64,000 bases of DNA from Porticoccus sp964276025 (GCA_964276025.1 CAXYDD010000002.1:496001-560000), one strand, 5' to 3'; shown: positions 34,659 to 44,717, counted from the first letter of the stretch. Numbers and translations: made by a program. Notes: generated by a model from the letters alone, not told the origin.

Positions 34659-35953
34659 AATTTTATATCTATAAAAGCCTCGTCTCGTATCTCTTTTAGC
34701 CAGATTTCTAGTTCCTCTTTAAACCTTTTTTGCTTTAGAGTATTCCTTGCTTGAGAGCGCTTTATCTCATCACTAAAATCTTGCTCGCGACGCTCTATTA
34801 CCTGTAATATATGCCAACCATAGGTGGTCTCAAAAGCCTCACTTATGTCACCTATATTAACAGCAGCCATTGTCTCCTCAAATTTAGGTTGGAATTGCCC
34901 TGGGACTGACCAACCAAGCGTACCACCTGATAATGATGTACCAATATCTTCAGAATATAATTTAGCGCTTTCAGTAAATTTTTTCCCACTTAGTATTTCA
35001 ATTCTAATTTTTTTTATCGCTTCCAGTGTTTGGGCTTTATCTCTTACTTCGTTTGGAATCAATAAAATATGTTGTACATTATGTTGCTGGACTAAATTTT
35101 CTGAAATCCCACCTCTTCGGCTGTAGAGCTTAAGGATATGAAATCCAGCGTCACTCTTAATTGGTTCAGTGACTTGACCAGGAGAAATATTCTCAATTGC
35201 TTGTATAAAAATTTCAGGAAGCTGATCTGCTTTTTTCCAGCCCATATCACCACCTTTTTTAGCCTCTCTTCCCTTTGATCGAGCAACAGCTATAGCTTTG
35301 AAGTCCTGATTATTTTTTACTTGAAAGTAAATATCTAGAATTGCCTCTTTGACTTTAGTTATAGCTTCATCGGAGCTGTTTGATGAAACAGGCAACATAA
35401 TATGTCCGAGGTTTACATCAGGTGTTGCCCAGGATCGGCCAGCTTCAGTATTAAGAAAGTTATCTATGGCTTGTTCGCTGATAGACACTCTTTTGTTCAT
35501 ATTTCCTTCTTGCACTCGACCAATTAGTAGTTGTTCCCTTACTTTTTGTCGGAAAATAGATGGACTTATCCCACCCTTTTCTGCATCATCCAAAAGCTCT
35601 TGTAAAGTTTTACCTTGGCGTTGCGCAGTCGCATTTATTGCATTATTAACCTCCTCATCAGAATATCTTATTCCAGCCTGTTTAGCTTTTAACAGCTGAA
35701 TCCTTTCAATAATTAAGCGGTCTAAAACTTGAGATAAAATCTCTTCTTCTGGCGGTGCTTTAGTGTTATTGGCTTGCAGTCTTCCGATTACCTCTAAAGC
35801 TCTTTCTTCAAGTTCGCTTCTCATTACAATTTCGTCATTCACAGATGCTACTACCTCATCCATGAGTATTTCTTCCGCAACCAGTGGAAAGGAAATTGTA
35901 GTAAAGAAGAGTGCTATAAATATATACGACAATGAAAATTTTACTTTTATCAT
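34655..35953 (-). CDS. surA: Periplasmic chaperone / peptidyl-prolyl isomerase SurA
   Basis: The 432-residue protein carries a signal peptide (about 1–26, ending at LVA-EE), the N-terminal chaperone domain (DEVVASVNDEIVMRSELE), and two parvulin domains (about 175–275 and 285–385) with GGDMGWKKADQLPEIF and GGTLGWSVPGQF. It escorts outer-membrane proteins, including LptD, across the periplasm. No Shine–Dalgarno is seen: the stretch before the ATG is a 7-bp tandem repeat, so translation may depend on ribosomes ending at the lptD stop 20 bases upstream. Confidence 0.95.
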   Translation of the reverse strand: MIKVKFSLSYIFIALFFTTISFPLVAEEILMDEVVASVNDEIVMRSELEERALEVIGRLQANNTKAPPEEEILSQVLDRLIIERIQLLKAKQAGIRYSDEEVNNAINATAQRQGKTLQELLDDAEKGGISPSIFRQKVREQLLIGRVQEGNMNKRVSISEQAIDNFLNTEAGRSWATPDVNLGHIMLPVSSNSSDEAITKVKEAILDIYFQVKNNQDFKAIAVARSKGREAKKGGDMGWKKADQLPEIFIQAIENISPGQVTEPIKSDAGFHILKLYSRRGGISENLVQQHNVQHILLIPNEVRDKAQTLEAIKKIRIEILSGKKFTESAKLYSEDIGTSLSGGTLGWSVPGQFQPKFEETMAAVNIGDISEAFETTYGWHILQVIERREQDFSDEIKRSQARNTLKQKRFKEELEIWLKEIRDEAFIDIKL

Positions 35954-35954
35954 A

Positions 35955-35982
35955 AGTTATCAGTTATCAGTTATCAGTTATC
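35955..35982. repeat. Four tandem copies of a 7-bp repeat at the lptD–surA junction
   Basis: Four perfect copies of AGTTATC (+ strand), or GATAACT on the coding strand, run through the last codons and stop of lptD to two bases before the surA ATG. Each unit contains stop triplets, so lptD ends in the array whichever frame is used. The array occupies the place where a surA ribosome-binding site would be expected. Confidence 0.95.
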
Positions 35983-38562
35983 AGGTATTTCATAACCAGA
36001 TATTCCATCTTGAACTATACGATCCATTTTGGACCCAAAACCTGCAATACCCTTTATTTGGAACGAAAGAAATACACCATTATCTTCCTCTAATTGATCC
36101 ATTGGTAATGATGCTAGATCATCTCGATCAATGAATTTACGGCCCAACAGGCTAACTCGAACACAACAACTTTCATACTGCACTCCAATGAAGGTTTCTA
36201 AAATTCTAGTATTAGTGACATCATAATTATGACGAGCTACAAAATCCCAACTCCTAGTGATTGGATATGCAACAGAAAAGTCACTTTGCTCAATATCATC
36301 GTCATACTTTTTGCCATTTATTATTAATGGATCTTTGTTATTGAATCGATAACTGAGATTTAGAAGACGATTTCCTTGTCCACGGTATCCGAGACCAAAG
36401 CTCCCACGATCAAGCTCACTATCATCTGAATCGTACTGTGCATCTGCAATAGCCCTCCAGTTGTTGCCGAGTCTCATCTGAAATTCTGCCGCATAAGGAG
36501 AATCATCTCTTTTCATCTCTTTAGTCACAGATGTCCCTAAAGATACACTTCGATCATCAAAGTAATGAATTTGTCCAAGACTAGCACTAATTCTTTCAAT
36601 ACCATCTTCATCATCAATGAGGGCTGTTGTTAGCCCTATAGAGACTTGCTTTGTATCAGATATTCGATCACCACCACTAAACTGTTCATCTCTAAATAGC
36701 ATATCGTAATCAAAAGTCGTCTCACCTGTATCAAAAATTGGTAAATCGCTTTGATCTTCGTCACCTGCTATTACCACATAAAGCCTTGGTTCAAATGTAT
36801 GTGTATATCCTTTCAACCATGTCGTTGCTCTATCGAGATATATTCCTGTATCTATAATTCCTATAGGAACCGTTACTGATGGACTATCATCTCCCCCAGT
36901 ATATACAGGTCCATCTAAATCATATGTTCGATGTTTTATTTTTACTGTTGGACGGAAGTATCCCCATTCCCAAGAATTATCCCAACTAGCAGCATAATCC
37001 AATTTTAGCCTACGACCTGTTACTTTTGATTTTTCATTATGATCATAATCACTGAATTGATTTTTCATTCTAAATTCAAAATTACCAACAGTAAAATTAC
37101 CATCAGCTTGAATTCTAGGAAGCAGTTTGTATTGATCCAGTCCTTCTTTAATAAGTGTTTGATATCCTGAGCCTTCAACCAGAAAATCCCAATTTTTAAT
37201 TCTCTTTGTCACCATGCCTTGCTGTTCTAGATAAGATTTACTAATTACCTCGAGCGTTGTGGTATCAAGATCTTGAAAGTAGTCTTCATCACTTGCTCTT
37301 GTATAATTTAGACTAGAGCTCCAACCCTTTATAGATCCATTATGTCTTAAGTCAGCCACCCATCTATCTTCACCTTCTTGGAGTTTCTTATTCGTAATAG
37401 GGTTAATATTATCATCATCATCTCCACCACCATCATCACTAGAAAGGAATGCTCCACTAAAAATGGTTTCGGATATTTTAGAAAGATGGCGCACTTCTAA
37501 TTCAGCCATTTCCCCTCGCTCTTCTATATATCGGGGTGTGAAAGTAGCATCATAATTTGGCGCAAGATTTAGATATATCGGCTGCGAAAAATCTAATCCG
37601 TTATCCTCAGTATTTTCCCAGCTAGGAAACAGAAGCCCACTAGCTCTCCTATCATCAATTGCAAATCTAACCCAAGGCACATATAAAACCGGGATATCTT
37701 TGACCTCTAAGCGAACATGTTTGCCAGTAGCAATTCCTGTTCCAGGATTTACCTCCAGTTCTGAGGTTACAAGACGCCACGCATTATTTCCAGGTTCGCA
37801 GGTAGTATAACCACCATCTTCAATATAGAAAATATCTCCACCGGGTCTCTGGAGATTCTGTGCTGTGCCTCGGGCTCCAGATTCGTGTAATAAATATGTC
37901 GCATTGTTGATTTCGACATCCAAGGAATCCATATTCATATGTGCTGCATCACCTCGGAGTAATATACCTGGTTCTCTAAGCTCTATAGCGCCCTCTAAAT
38001 CTACTGTTCTATTAATTTGGTCGACAGTTGCTGTATCGCTTCGGGATTGACGATAACCTTGTGTGATGTTTACATCACCTTTCAGATAAGCGACATTATC
38101 TTGAATGAGTTCTGAAGATTTGGATGCAACTCTTAGTGGTGAATCTTCAGGCTTAAGATTTGAGTCTGGATAGTTACGTTCCGGTTCAATATAGGCACCA
38201 CAGCATCCAGAGGCCCTTGAAGCTAGCTGTTCTTCAGCAAGATCTTCTTCATCAATCCAGTCAAGATTGTTAGCTTTTTTGACCTGTGGGACGATCTCAT
38301 TTTTAATTTCTTCTTCTTGTACAACACCAAAAGTTTCAATTTTATTAGGTCTTGGGTATTCATTTCCTAATACAGACTTTTGGGCACAAATCCACTTTTC
38401 ATCATCCCCTGTTGCACATTCCCACTGGAGGTATGTATTAGTTGTCTCTGCAAACGATAATTGTGTGGACAAGATAACAAAAAAAACAAATGTTGCAGAT
38501 AAGCATGCTGAACGTAATACGCCAAAGGATTTTTCACATACGTGTCCCATACCTTTTTGCAT
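35974..38562 (-). CDS. lptD: LPS-assembly outer-membrane protein LptD
   Basis: The 862-residue protein inserts lipopolysaccharide into the outer leaflet as a complex with lipoprotein LptE. It has a signal peptide (about 1–37, ending LSFA), an N-terminal jellyroll (SKSELIQDNVAYLKGDVNITQGYRQSRSD, then DIFYIEDGGYTTCEPG), and a large beta-barrel ending in ESCCVRVSL and FSFQ-like LSFQIKG. Cysteines near the N-terminus (ECATG, WICAQ) and the CC pair near the C-terminus fit the disulphides of the family; an extra pair is in SGCCGAY. ATG 38562 is preferred over a TTG at 38610. The stop lies in the 7-bp repeat. Confidence 0.95.
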   Translation of the reverse strand: MQKGMGHVCEKSFGVLRSACLSATFVFFVILSTQLSFAETTNTYLQWECATGDDEKWICAQKSVLGNEYPRPNKIETFGVVQEEEIKNEIVPQVKKANNLDWIDEEDLAEEQLASRASGCCGAYIEPERNYPDSNLKPEDSPLRVASKSSELIQDNVAYLKGDVNITQGYRQSRSDTATVDQINRTVDLEGAIELREPGILLRGDAAHMNMDSLDVEINNATYLLHESGARGTAQNLQRPGGDIFYIEDGGYTTCEPGNNAWRLVTSELEVNPGTGIATGKHVRLEVKDIPVLYVPWVRFAIDDRRASGLLFPSWENTEDNGLDFSQPIYLNLAPNYDATFTPRYIEERGEMAELEVRHLSKISETIFSGAFLSSDDGGGDDDDNINPITNKKLQEGEDRWVADLRHNGSIKGWSSSLNYTRASDEDYFQDLDTTTLEVISKSYLEQQGMVTKRIKNWDFLVEGSGYQTLIKEGLDQYKLLPRIQADGNFTVGNFEFRMKNQFSDYDHNEKSKVTGRRLKLDYAASWDNSWEWGYFRPTVKIKHRTYDLDGPVYTGGDDSPSVTVPIGIIDTGIYLDRATTWLKGYTHTFEPRLYVVIAGDEDQSDLPIFDTGETTFDYDMLFRDEQFSGGDRISDTKQVSIGLTTALIDDEDGIERISASLGQIHYFDDRSVSLGTSVTKEMKRDDSPYAAEFQMRLGNNWRAIADAQYDSDDSELDRGSFGLGYRGQGNRLLNLSYRFNNKDPLIINGKKYDDDIEQSDFSVAYPITRSWDFVARHNYDVTNTRILETFIGVQYESCCVRVSLLGRKFIDRDDLASLPMDQLEEDNGVFLSFQIKGIAGFGSKMDRIVQDGISGYEIPDN

Positions 38563-38681
38563 TATGATTATCCGTTTTTTTTGTGAATAAATTTTTAGTA
38601 ATCTAATCAATGTTACATTTTACTCATTCTGAAGCATCATGCGAGGGTTTGAGGTAGAATCTGTAGTCTTTTTTTTATTGA

Positions 38682-39758
38682 ATGAAAAATATGATAGATT
38701 TAACTCTTCTTGAAAACTGGATTCAGCAACACCTGCCAAGTAGTTCTAGGCTTACTGAACCTATGTTGCTTGACCAGATAAATAGTGATGCAGGTTTTAG
38801 ACAATATTTTAGAGTTAACTCTGACCCTACTTTGATAGCTGTTCTATCACCGCCATCCAGTGAGAATAACACTTCTTTTGTCAGATTATCGCAGTGCTTT
38901 AGAAAAAATCATATACGGGTCCCACTAGTCCATGCTGTTGATTACTCATCAGGATTCTTATTATTAGAGGATTTTGGAGACGATTTATTGGCATCCTCAT
39001 TGGTGAGTAAGCATGCAAAAAAATTCTATGCTTCCGCAGAAACAGAACTGATTAAAATTCAGCAAATCCCTAAAAATGAATCTAAGTGTCCAGTGTATGA
39101 CAGAGAGCTATTGATGGCTGAAATGGATTTATTTAGAGAATGGTTTTTAAATAGGTTAATAAAAATCGATTTAGAAGAAAGTGACAATCAGCTCCTTGAT
39201 CAAGCTTTTTCAGTTATTGTAGAAAGTGCATTACAGCAAACTCAGGTAGTCGTTCATCGGGACTTTCATTCAAGAAATCTAATGAGATTACCGGATAACT
39301 CTGTTGGTGTAATTGATTATCAGGATGCTTTGATAGGGCCTCTGACTTATGACGTAGTGTCTCTTTATAGGGATTGCTACATCAGGTTGCCAGAGAATTG
39401 GGTAATACAAAAATCGCTAGACTATTATCGAAGAGCTGAAAAACTAGGTATCGCGCCTAGTGCTTCTGATAAAGAAATTATCTCCTGGTTGGATTTAATG
39501 GGTCTTCAGCGACATATTAAGGTGCTTGGTATTTTTTCAAGATTACATTTGCGAGATGGTAAGCATGACTATTTAAATGATCTGCCACTCGTAATTCGTT
39601 ACATACTTGAGCAACTAAGGCCATATCCAAAACTATTTAACTTCTTAGAATGGTTTGAATGCAAGATTCTTCCGAAGGTTTCTAGCCAATCTTGGTACAA
39701 GCCGTGGGAAGAAGCTGGTGATTCTGAGATACAAAGCAATGAGGGGTTCAAGTTATGA
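38682..39758 (+). CDS. amgK: N-acetylmuramate/N-acetylglucosamine kinase (AmgK)
   Basis: The 358-residue aminoglycoside-phosphotransferase-fold kinase matches AmgK, which phosphorylates MurNAc at the anomeric position in the Pseudomonas cell-wall recycling route. Visible motifs are the early SDAGFRQYFRV, the catalytic VVHRDFHSRNLM (His-x-Asp…Asn) and the metal-binding GVIDYQDALIGPLTYD. It overlaps murU by four bases, and the order lptD–amgK–murU is known from Pseudomonas. It is divergent from lptD. Confidence 0.9.
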   Translation: MKNMIDLTLLENWIQQHLPSSSRLTEPMLLDQINSDAGFRQYFRVNSDPTLIAVLSPPSSENNTSFVRLSQCFRKNHIRVPLVHAVDYSSGFLLLEDFGDDLLASSLVSKHAKKFYASAETELIKIQQIPKNESKCPVYDRELLMAEMDLFREWFLNRLIKIDLEESDNQLLDQAFSVIVESALQQTQVVVHRDFHSRNLMRLPDNSVGVIDYQDALIGPLTYDVVSLYRDCYIRLPENWVIQKSLDYYRRAEKLGIAPSASDKEIISWLDLMGLQRHIKVLGIFSRLHLRDGKHDYLNDLPLVIRYILEQLRPYPKLFNFLEWFECKILPKVSSQSWYKPWEEAGDSEIQSNEGFKL

Positions 39759-40441
39759 AAGCAATGATTTTGGCCGCAGGTCGTGGAAGAAGATTGGACC
39801 CCATTACGGCAAATATTCCTAAACCACTTATTAAGGTTGCAGAAAAACCTTTGCTTCAGTATCACATTGAAAATTTAGCTTCAATCGGGATCAATGAAAT
39901 AGTAATAAATACATGCTGGTTAGGCGACCAAATTGAATCATATTTTGGAGATGGAAAATCTTTTGGGGTGAATATAAAGTGGTCGAGAGAGTCAGAATTA
40001 TTAGACACAGGTGGAGGTATTAAGAAAGCTCTACCTTTACTAGGCAGTGAACCCTTTTTGCTAATTAGTGGCGATATATGGTCTAATTTTCCATTAGACA
40101 TGCTCTTAAAAAAGAAATTACAACCTAAAATTCGTGCTCACTTAATTTTGATTCCTAACCCAAACCATAATTTTAAAGGAGACTTTACTATAGACTCTCA
40201 AAATATGGTTGGTCTTCGAGTGCCTCAAAGCGATACTTACACTTTTAGTGGAATTTCTATATTGGATCCAAAGATTTTTTGCTCACAGAAGCAATCTATG
40301 AAGAAGTTTCCATTACGAGATATTCTAGCTAAGGAAATTGCTTACAATGGTGTAACAGGTTCAATTTATTATGAAAGTTGGTGGGATATTGGTACACCAG
40401 AACGTCTTAGTGCGTTGAATAAATTTTTAACTAAAAAATAG
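39755..40441 (+). CDS. murU: N-acetylmuramate-1-phosphate uridylyltransferase (MurU)
   Basis: The 228-residue nucleotidyltransferase makes UDP-MurNAc from MurNAc-1-phosphate, the step after AmgK, bypassing de novo MurA/MurB synthesis and giving intrinsic fosfomycin tolerance in pseudomonads. The signature MILAAGRGRRLDPITANIPKPLI is at 3–25, with LLISGDIW (the metal-binding Asp) and SWWDIGTPERL further on. It starts in the amgK stop (ATGA overlap). It converges on holA. Confidence 0.9.
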   Translation: MKAMILAAGRGRRLDPITANIPKPLIKVAEKPLLQYHIENLASIGINEIVINTCWLGDQIESYFGDGKSFGVNIKWSRESELLDTGGGIKKALPLLGSEPFLLISGDIWSNFPLDMLLKKKLQPKIRAHLILIPNPNHNFKGDFTIDSQNMVGLRVPQSDTYTFSGISILDPKIFCSQKQSMKKFPLRDILAKEIAYNGVTGSIYYESWWDIGTPERLSALNKFLTKK

Positions 40442-40453
40442 AGAAGACCAAAC

Positions 40454-40492
40454 CCATTTAGAACGAATTCCAGTGTGTTTTCCTCTAAATGG
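40454..40492. terminator. Inverted repeat between convergent murU and holA
   Basis: CCATTTAGA (40454–40462) and TCTAAATGG (40484–40492) form a perfect 9-bp stem with a 21-base loop in the 63-base gap. It is well placed as a bidirectional transcription end but has no long T-run on either side. Confidence 0.35.
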
Positions 40493-40504
40493 CGAAACTT
40501 AAGT

Positions 40505-41551
40505 TCATTGAAGAGATATTCTGAGATTTTTCGCATTTACTGATTTGACACCACATAAAGCTAAAACTAATATTATGAGTTCATCCCATGGAGCCCCTTG
40601 TCTTAAACCTTTTATTGCTCTATCTATTCCCCCTGATAGCTTTAACATCTGCTCTAATTGTCTTATTGAAATTCTACTAATAGCTTTTCTTATAAGAGAC
40701 TTTCGTTTATCCCATATACCTAATTTTTGTAGAAGTGAGTCAATATTTTTTTTTGCAGAAACTGCTTCACTCGCTTTTATAAGTATCCTTAAATCTCTAG
40801 TAATAGCCCATAGAATAATAGTTATATCGGTACCTTCATCACGAAGCACTTGAAGAATACGACAAGCTTTTTTTGCATTTCCCTCCATCATTTCATCTAA
40901 TAAGATAAATACGTTAAATTTTGCGTTGTCCATAATTAAAGCTGACATAGTTTCAGCTGAAATCTCTCCTTTTGGCGCTAGCAGTTTGAGTTTTTCAATC
41001 TCTTGGGTAGCAGCGAGAAGATTTCCTTCAACTTTATCAGTTAATATCCTTAAAGCCTCATCACTAACTTTAATATCAGACCTACTCAGCCGGCTAGTCA
41101 ACCAATGTGGAAGTTGGATTGATGTAATAGGCCATATTTGTACAGAAATACCTACTTTTGTTATTGCGGTAAACCATTTGCTTTTATTAGTTGAGCGATC
41201 TAATTTTGGAGAAATAAACAATGTTAAAGTCTTGTTAGGTTTTTTTTGAAGATATTCTTGAATTATTTTTGATCCCTTATCCCCTGGTTTTCCAGAAATT
41301 ATACGAATTTCTATAAACTTTTTTTCTGAAAATAGCGACATATTGTCAACTTCAAAAAGAATAGTATTCCAATCAAATTTACTATCTACATGAAATACTT
41401 TTCTTTCGTTATAACCGTTTAAAGCAGCTTGTTTTCTGATAGTGTCTGCAGAATCTTGAACTGAGACTGGCTCATCCCCACTGATAATGTATGTTTCAGA
41501 TAGACCTTGCGAGCTCAAATGTTCATTGAGCTGCTCAGCTTTCAGGTTCAT
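40505..41551 (-). CDS. holA: DNA polymerase III subunit delta
   Basis: The 348-residue clamp-loader subunit opens the sliding clamp during replication. Its start MNLKAEQLNEHLSSQGLSETYIISGDEP, the segment LFSEKKFIEIRI and the C-terminal helices (ISIRQLEQMLKLSGGIDRAIKGLRQGAPWDELI) match the family. The start overlaps the end of lptE by 17 bases, implying coupled translation. The order leuS–lptE–holA is common in gammaproteobacteria. Confidence 0.95.
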   Translation of the reverse strand: MNLKAEQLNEHLSSQGLSETYIISGDEPVSVQDSADTIRKQAALNGYNERKVFHVDSKFDWNTILFEVDNMSLFSEKKFIEIRIISGKPGDKGSKIIQEYLQKKPNKTLTLFISPKLDRSTNKSKWFTAITKVGISVQIWPITSIQLPHWLTSRLSRSDIKVSDEALRILTDKVEGNLLAATQEIEKLKLLAPKGEISAETMSALIMDNAKFNVFILLDEMMEGNAKKACRILQVLRDEGTDITIILWAITRDLRILIKASEAVSAKKNIDSLLQKLGIWDKRKSLIRKAISRISIRQLEQMLKLSGGIDRAIKGLRQGAPWDELIILVLALCGVKSVNAKNLRISLQ

Positions 41552-42065
41552 TTCGATTCATCGTTTTAATGGTAGCATTTAGGCGAAGGATAATATTTCT
41601 TGCTAATTTTCTTGTCATCTCTCGCTGAAGCATTTTGTTTTCTTCATTGTTTGTTGAAACATTATCTTCGTTATAGGTAAAGAACTTCTCTCTCCTCAGT
41701 GTTGTTTTGGGCAATAATACTTCCCCATTTCCAGTGGAAATTATAATATCGACTAACTCGGTAATTTGTAATTCAGAAACTCTTGCCGATGAGCTCACTG
41801 TTGCTGTTCGGCTTTTAGATCTCTGGTTTATCAGTGTGATAACGATTCCAGCTTTTTCTGAAGTATCTGCAATACCTACATTACTGAATTTAAGTGACTT
41901 AATGACCGTACGATACAGTAAACTGCTCTCGTCTCCACTAATAAAGACCTGTCCAATATTGCCAAGCACTTGAGCGGTCCCAGCATTTCTAAGATGCCAA
42001 CCACAACCAACTAGAAAACTACATATTAGGGTACTCAAAACAGCAATAGAGATTAATTTTTTCAT
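41535..42065 (-). CDS. lptE: LPS-assembly lipoprotein LptE
   Basis: The 176-residue lipoprotein plugs the LptD barrel and helps deliver LPS to the cell surface. It has a signal peptide with a lipobox LVGC (Cys21), followed by the family start GWHLRNAG and later YRTVIKSLK and REMTRKLARNIILRLNA. It lies 57 bases after leuS and overlaps holA. Its partner lptD is elsewhere in this window. Confidence 0.92.
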   Translation of the reverse strand: MKKLISIAVLSTLICSFLVGCGWHLRNAGTAQVLGNIGQVFISGDESSLLYRTVIKSLKFSNVGIADTSEKAGIVITLINQRSKSRTATVSSSARVSELQITELVDIIISTGNGEVLLPKTTLRREKFFTYNEDNVSTNNEENKMLQREMTRKLARNIILRLNATIKTMNRNEPES

Positions 42066-42122
42066 TGTGATCCATTCCCTCCTACTTGGCCCTGTACAAT
42101 TTAATTTGTTGGCATATTACAT

Positions 42123-44657
42123 CTAGCTGGCAACAATATTAACTAATTTGTTAGGCACTAATATTATTTTTCGGATAGTAAGTCCCTCAGTAAAGCGCTT
42201 AACATTTTTATGTTCTTTGGACATGTTCTCTATAAACTCATTAGTTGAGTCATGAGGCACTTCAATTTGCGCTCGCAATTTTCCATTTACTTGAATGATA
42301 ATCCTTAATATTTTTTTTGTTAAAATTGATTTATCTGCATTTGGCCATTTTTCATTGATCAGCATATCTTTGTTGCCAAGCATATTCCATAGCCGATCGC
42401 ATATATGAGGAGCGATAGGCGATAAAAGCAATACAATAGTCTCTAATGCTTCCCTCTCAACAGCTAGCTTGGCGACACATGACCCCTCAGGCATTCTGCC
42501 TATATCATTTAGAAGCTCCATTATTGCTGCAATGGCAGTATTAAATGTTTGTCGATTGCCAAAGTCATTACTTACTTTAGAGATAGTAGTATGTGTTTTA
42601 TGTCTAAGATCTCTTTGCTCTTGGTTTAGTTCCTCAGGAATAATCGGCTTCTCATCTACCGCCAAAATATTTTTGTTGACTGCTTTCCAGAGTTTGCGGA
42701 GGAAGCGTGATGCTCCCTCAACTGAACTATCATTCCATTCCAGCGATTGTTCAGGCGGCGCTGCAAACATAGTAAACAACCTCACTGTATCAGCACCATA
42801 TTGATCTATTAATTTTTGTGGATCTACAGTATTACCCTTTGATTTAGACATCTTCATGCCATCTTTTAACACCATACCCTGGCAAAGAAGCTTAATAAAA
42901 GGCTCATCACAAGAGACTAATCCTTGGTCTCGCATAAGTTTATGAAAAAAACGTGCATACAGTAAATGTAATATAGCATGCTCGATCCCACCTACGTATT
43001 GATCAACTGGTAGCCAATAGTTTGCAGCATTGCTATCGATCATTCCTTTTTCATAATCTGGACAGGTATATCTTGCGTAATACCAACTAGACTGCATAAA
43101 CGTGTCAAAAGTATCAGTTTCATGCTCAACTTGTCGATCATCTAGTACAGTTTTTTTCCAATCTAAATCTGATTTAATAGGAGATTTTATTCCATCCATA
43201 ATTACATCTTCTGGAAGCAATACTGGAAGACGATCCATCGGAACAGGAATTTCCCCTCCATCTGCTAAATTAAACATTGGAATTGGGGAACCCCAATATC
43301 TCTGACGAGAAACCCCCCAATCCCGCAGTCTATATTGTGTTTTTATCTCTCCAAGTCCTAGTTTTTCAAGTTTCTTTGTAATAGCATTAAAAGCATCGTT
43401 AGGACTCAAGCCATTAAATTCTTTAGAGTTTATAGAAACAACATCATCTGATGATTCGGAAGCATACCAGTTCTTCCATTTATCTTTATCAAAAATATTT
43501 GATGTATATTGATCAGACGATCTTAAGCTCTTATGATTTTTGTTTTTTGTGCTTGAGAAAATATGATCAAAGACTTGTATTATTGGAAGCTGATAGTCAT
43601 TAGCAAACTCAAAATCTCTCTCATCATGAGCAGGAACCGCCATTATTGCCCCAGTTCCGTACCCTGAGATAACGTAGTTTGCTACCCATATAGGTAGCTC
43701 TTCCCCTGAAATTGGATGCAATGCAGTTATCCCTAAATAAACCCCTTTTTTCGAAGATTTTGCGATGCTAGCTTCAGAGACTGGCTGATCTTTACAATCA
43801 TTAATAAATCTTTTTAAATCTGAATTATTTTTTGATAGCGCTGTAGTAACTGGGTGCTCTGCAGCAAGGCAAATATAAGTGGCCCCCATTAATGTATCTG
43901 GACGAGTTGTATAAACTGATAAGTGGTCAACACCATCTATGGTTTTTTTTAGTTTAAACTTAATTTGGGCGCCTTGGCTTTTTCCGATCCAATTTTTTTG
44001 CATTAACTTAACTTGCTCAGGCCAATCTTTTAGGTCATCTAGTCCATCAAGAAGCTCATCTGCATATGAAGTAATTTTAATAAACCATTGAGGTATATCC
44101 TTTCTTTGCACTATTGCATCACAGCGCCAACAGCAGCCATCAATAACTTGTTCGTTTGCTAGTACAGTTTCATCATTTGGGCACCAATTGACAGTGGCAG
44201 TTTTTTTGTAGACTAAGCCTTTTTTATAAAGTTGAGTAAAAAACCACTGCTCCCATTTATAATAGTTTGGGTCACAAGTCGTTATTTCTCGTGACCAGTC
44301 GTAGCCAAACCCCAGTTTTTTAAGCTGGGTTTTCATATACTCAATATTTTTATATGTCCATTCTGCTGGCGCTGTATTATTTTTTATAGCAGCATTTTCT
44401 GCAGGCAAACCAAATGAGTCCCAACCCATAGGTTGTAGAACATTCTTACCCATCATTCTTTGATAGCGAGATATCACATCAGCAATAGTATAATTACGGA
44501 CATGACCCATATGGAGTTTACCGCTGGGGTAAGGAAACATAGCAAGGCAGTAGTATTTTTCTTTGCCTGGCTCCTCTTTTACCTCGAAAGCTTTAGTTTC
44601 CGACCAAACTCTTTGACAATCGCTTTCAATTTCTTTGGAGCAATATTCTTCTTGCAT
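42123..44657 (-). CDS. leuS: Leucyl-tRNA synthetase
   Basis: The 844-residue class I synthetase charges tRNA-Leu. It has the HIGH-type motif HMGH in PYPSGKLHMGHVRNYT (about 40–55), an editing domain in the middle (TRPDTLMGATY, YGTGAIMAVPAHDERD), and the KMSKS loop GMKMSKSKGN. The ATG at 44657 gives MQEEYCSKEIE as in relatives; an ATG at 44669 would add four residues. The Shine–Dalgarno is weak. It follows lnt after about 150 bases. Confidence 0.96.
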   Translation of the reverse strand: MQEEYCSKEIESDCQRVWSETKAFEVKEEPGKEKYYCLAMFPYPSGKLHMGHVRNYTIADVISRYQRMMGKNVLQPMGWDSFGLPAENAAIKNNTAPAEWTYKNIEYMKTQLKKLGFGYDWSREITTCDPNYYKWEQWFFTQLYKKGLVYKKTATVNWCPNDETVLANEQVIDGCCWRCDAIVQRKDIPQWFIKITSYADELLDGLDDLKDWPEQVKLMQKNWIGKSQGAQIKFKLKKTIDGVDHLSVYTTRPDTLMGATYICLAAEHPVTTALSKNNSDLKRFINDCKDQPVSEASIAKSSKKGVYLGITALHPISGEELPIWVANYVISGYGTGAIMAVPAHDERDFEFANDYQLPIIQVFDHIFSSTKNKNHKSLRSSDQYTSNIFDKDKWKNWYASESSDDVVSINSKEFNGLSPNDAFNAITKKLEKLGLGEIKTQYRLRDWGVSRQRYWGSPIPMFNLADGGEIPVPMDRLPVLLPEDVIMDGIKSPIKSDLDWKKTVLDDRQVEHETDTFDTFMQSSWYYARYTCPDYEKGMIDSNAANYWLPVDQYVGGIEHAILHLLYARFFHKLMRDQGLVSCDEPFIKLLCQGMVLKDGMKMSKSKGNTVDPQKLIDQYGADTVRLFTMFAAPPEQSLEWNDSSVEGASRFLRKLWKAVNKNILAVDEKPIIPEELNQEQRDLRHKTHTTISKVSNDFGNRQTFNTAIAAIMELLNDIGRMPEGSCVAKLAVEREALETIVLLLSPIAPHICDRLWNMLGNKDMLINEKWPNADKSILTKKILRIIIQVNGKLRAQIEVPHDSTNEFIENMSKEHKNVKRFTEGLTIRKIILVPNKLVNIVAS

Positions 44658-44711
44658 TTTTTTAACCATATTGAGGTTTGGGATTTTTTTATATCTTTTC
44701 TTAAGTTTCTA

Positions 44712-44717
44712 ATTATA
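44712..44717 (-). promoter_or_regulatory. Candidate -10 box for leuS
   Basis: A perfect TATAAT on the - strand lies 54 bases upstream of the leuS ATG, predicting a leader of roughly 48 bases. No convincing -35 box is present at standard distance. The lnt–leuS gap of about 150 bases is the largest in this gene block, which supports a separate promoter for leuS–lptE–holA. Confidence 0.35.

Noticed and set aside
34824..35699. Two + strand frames opposite surA
   Set aside because: Both are antisense to the parvulin and chaperone domains, have no ribosome-binding sites, and give Ser/Leu-rich products as expected of shadows.
35955..35982. Tandem repeat as a CRISPR array or insertion remnant
   Set aside because: The unit is only seven bases with no spacers, and no transposase or cas gene is near. 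It is a simple tandem repeat.
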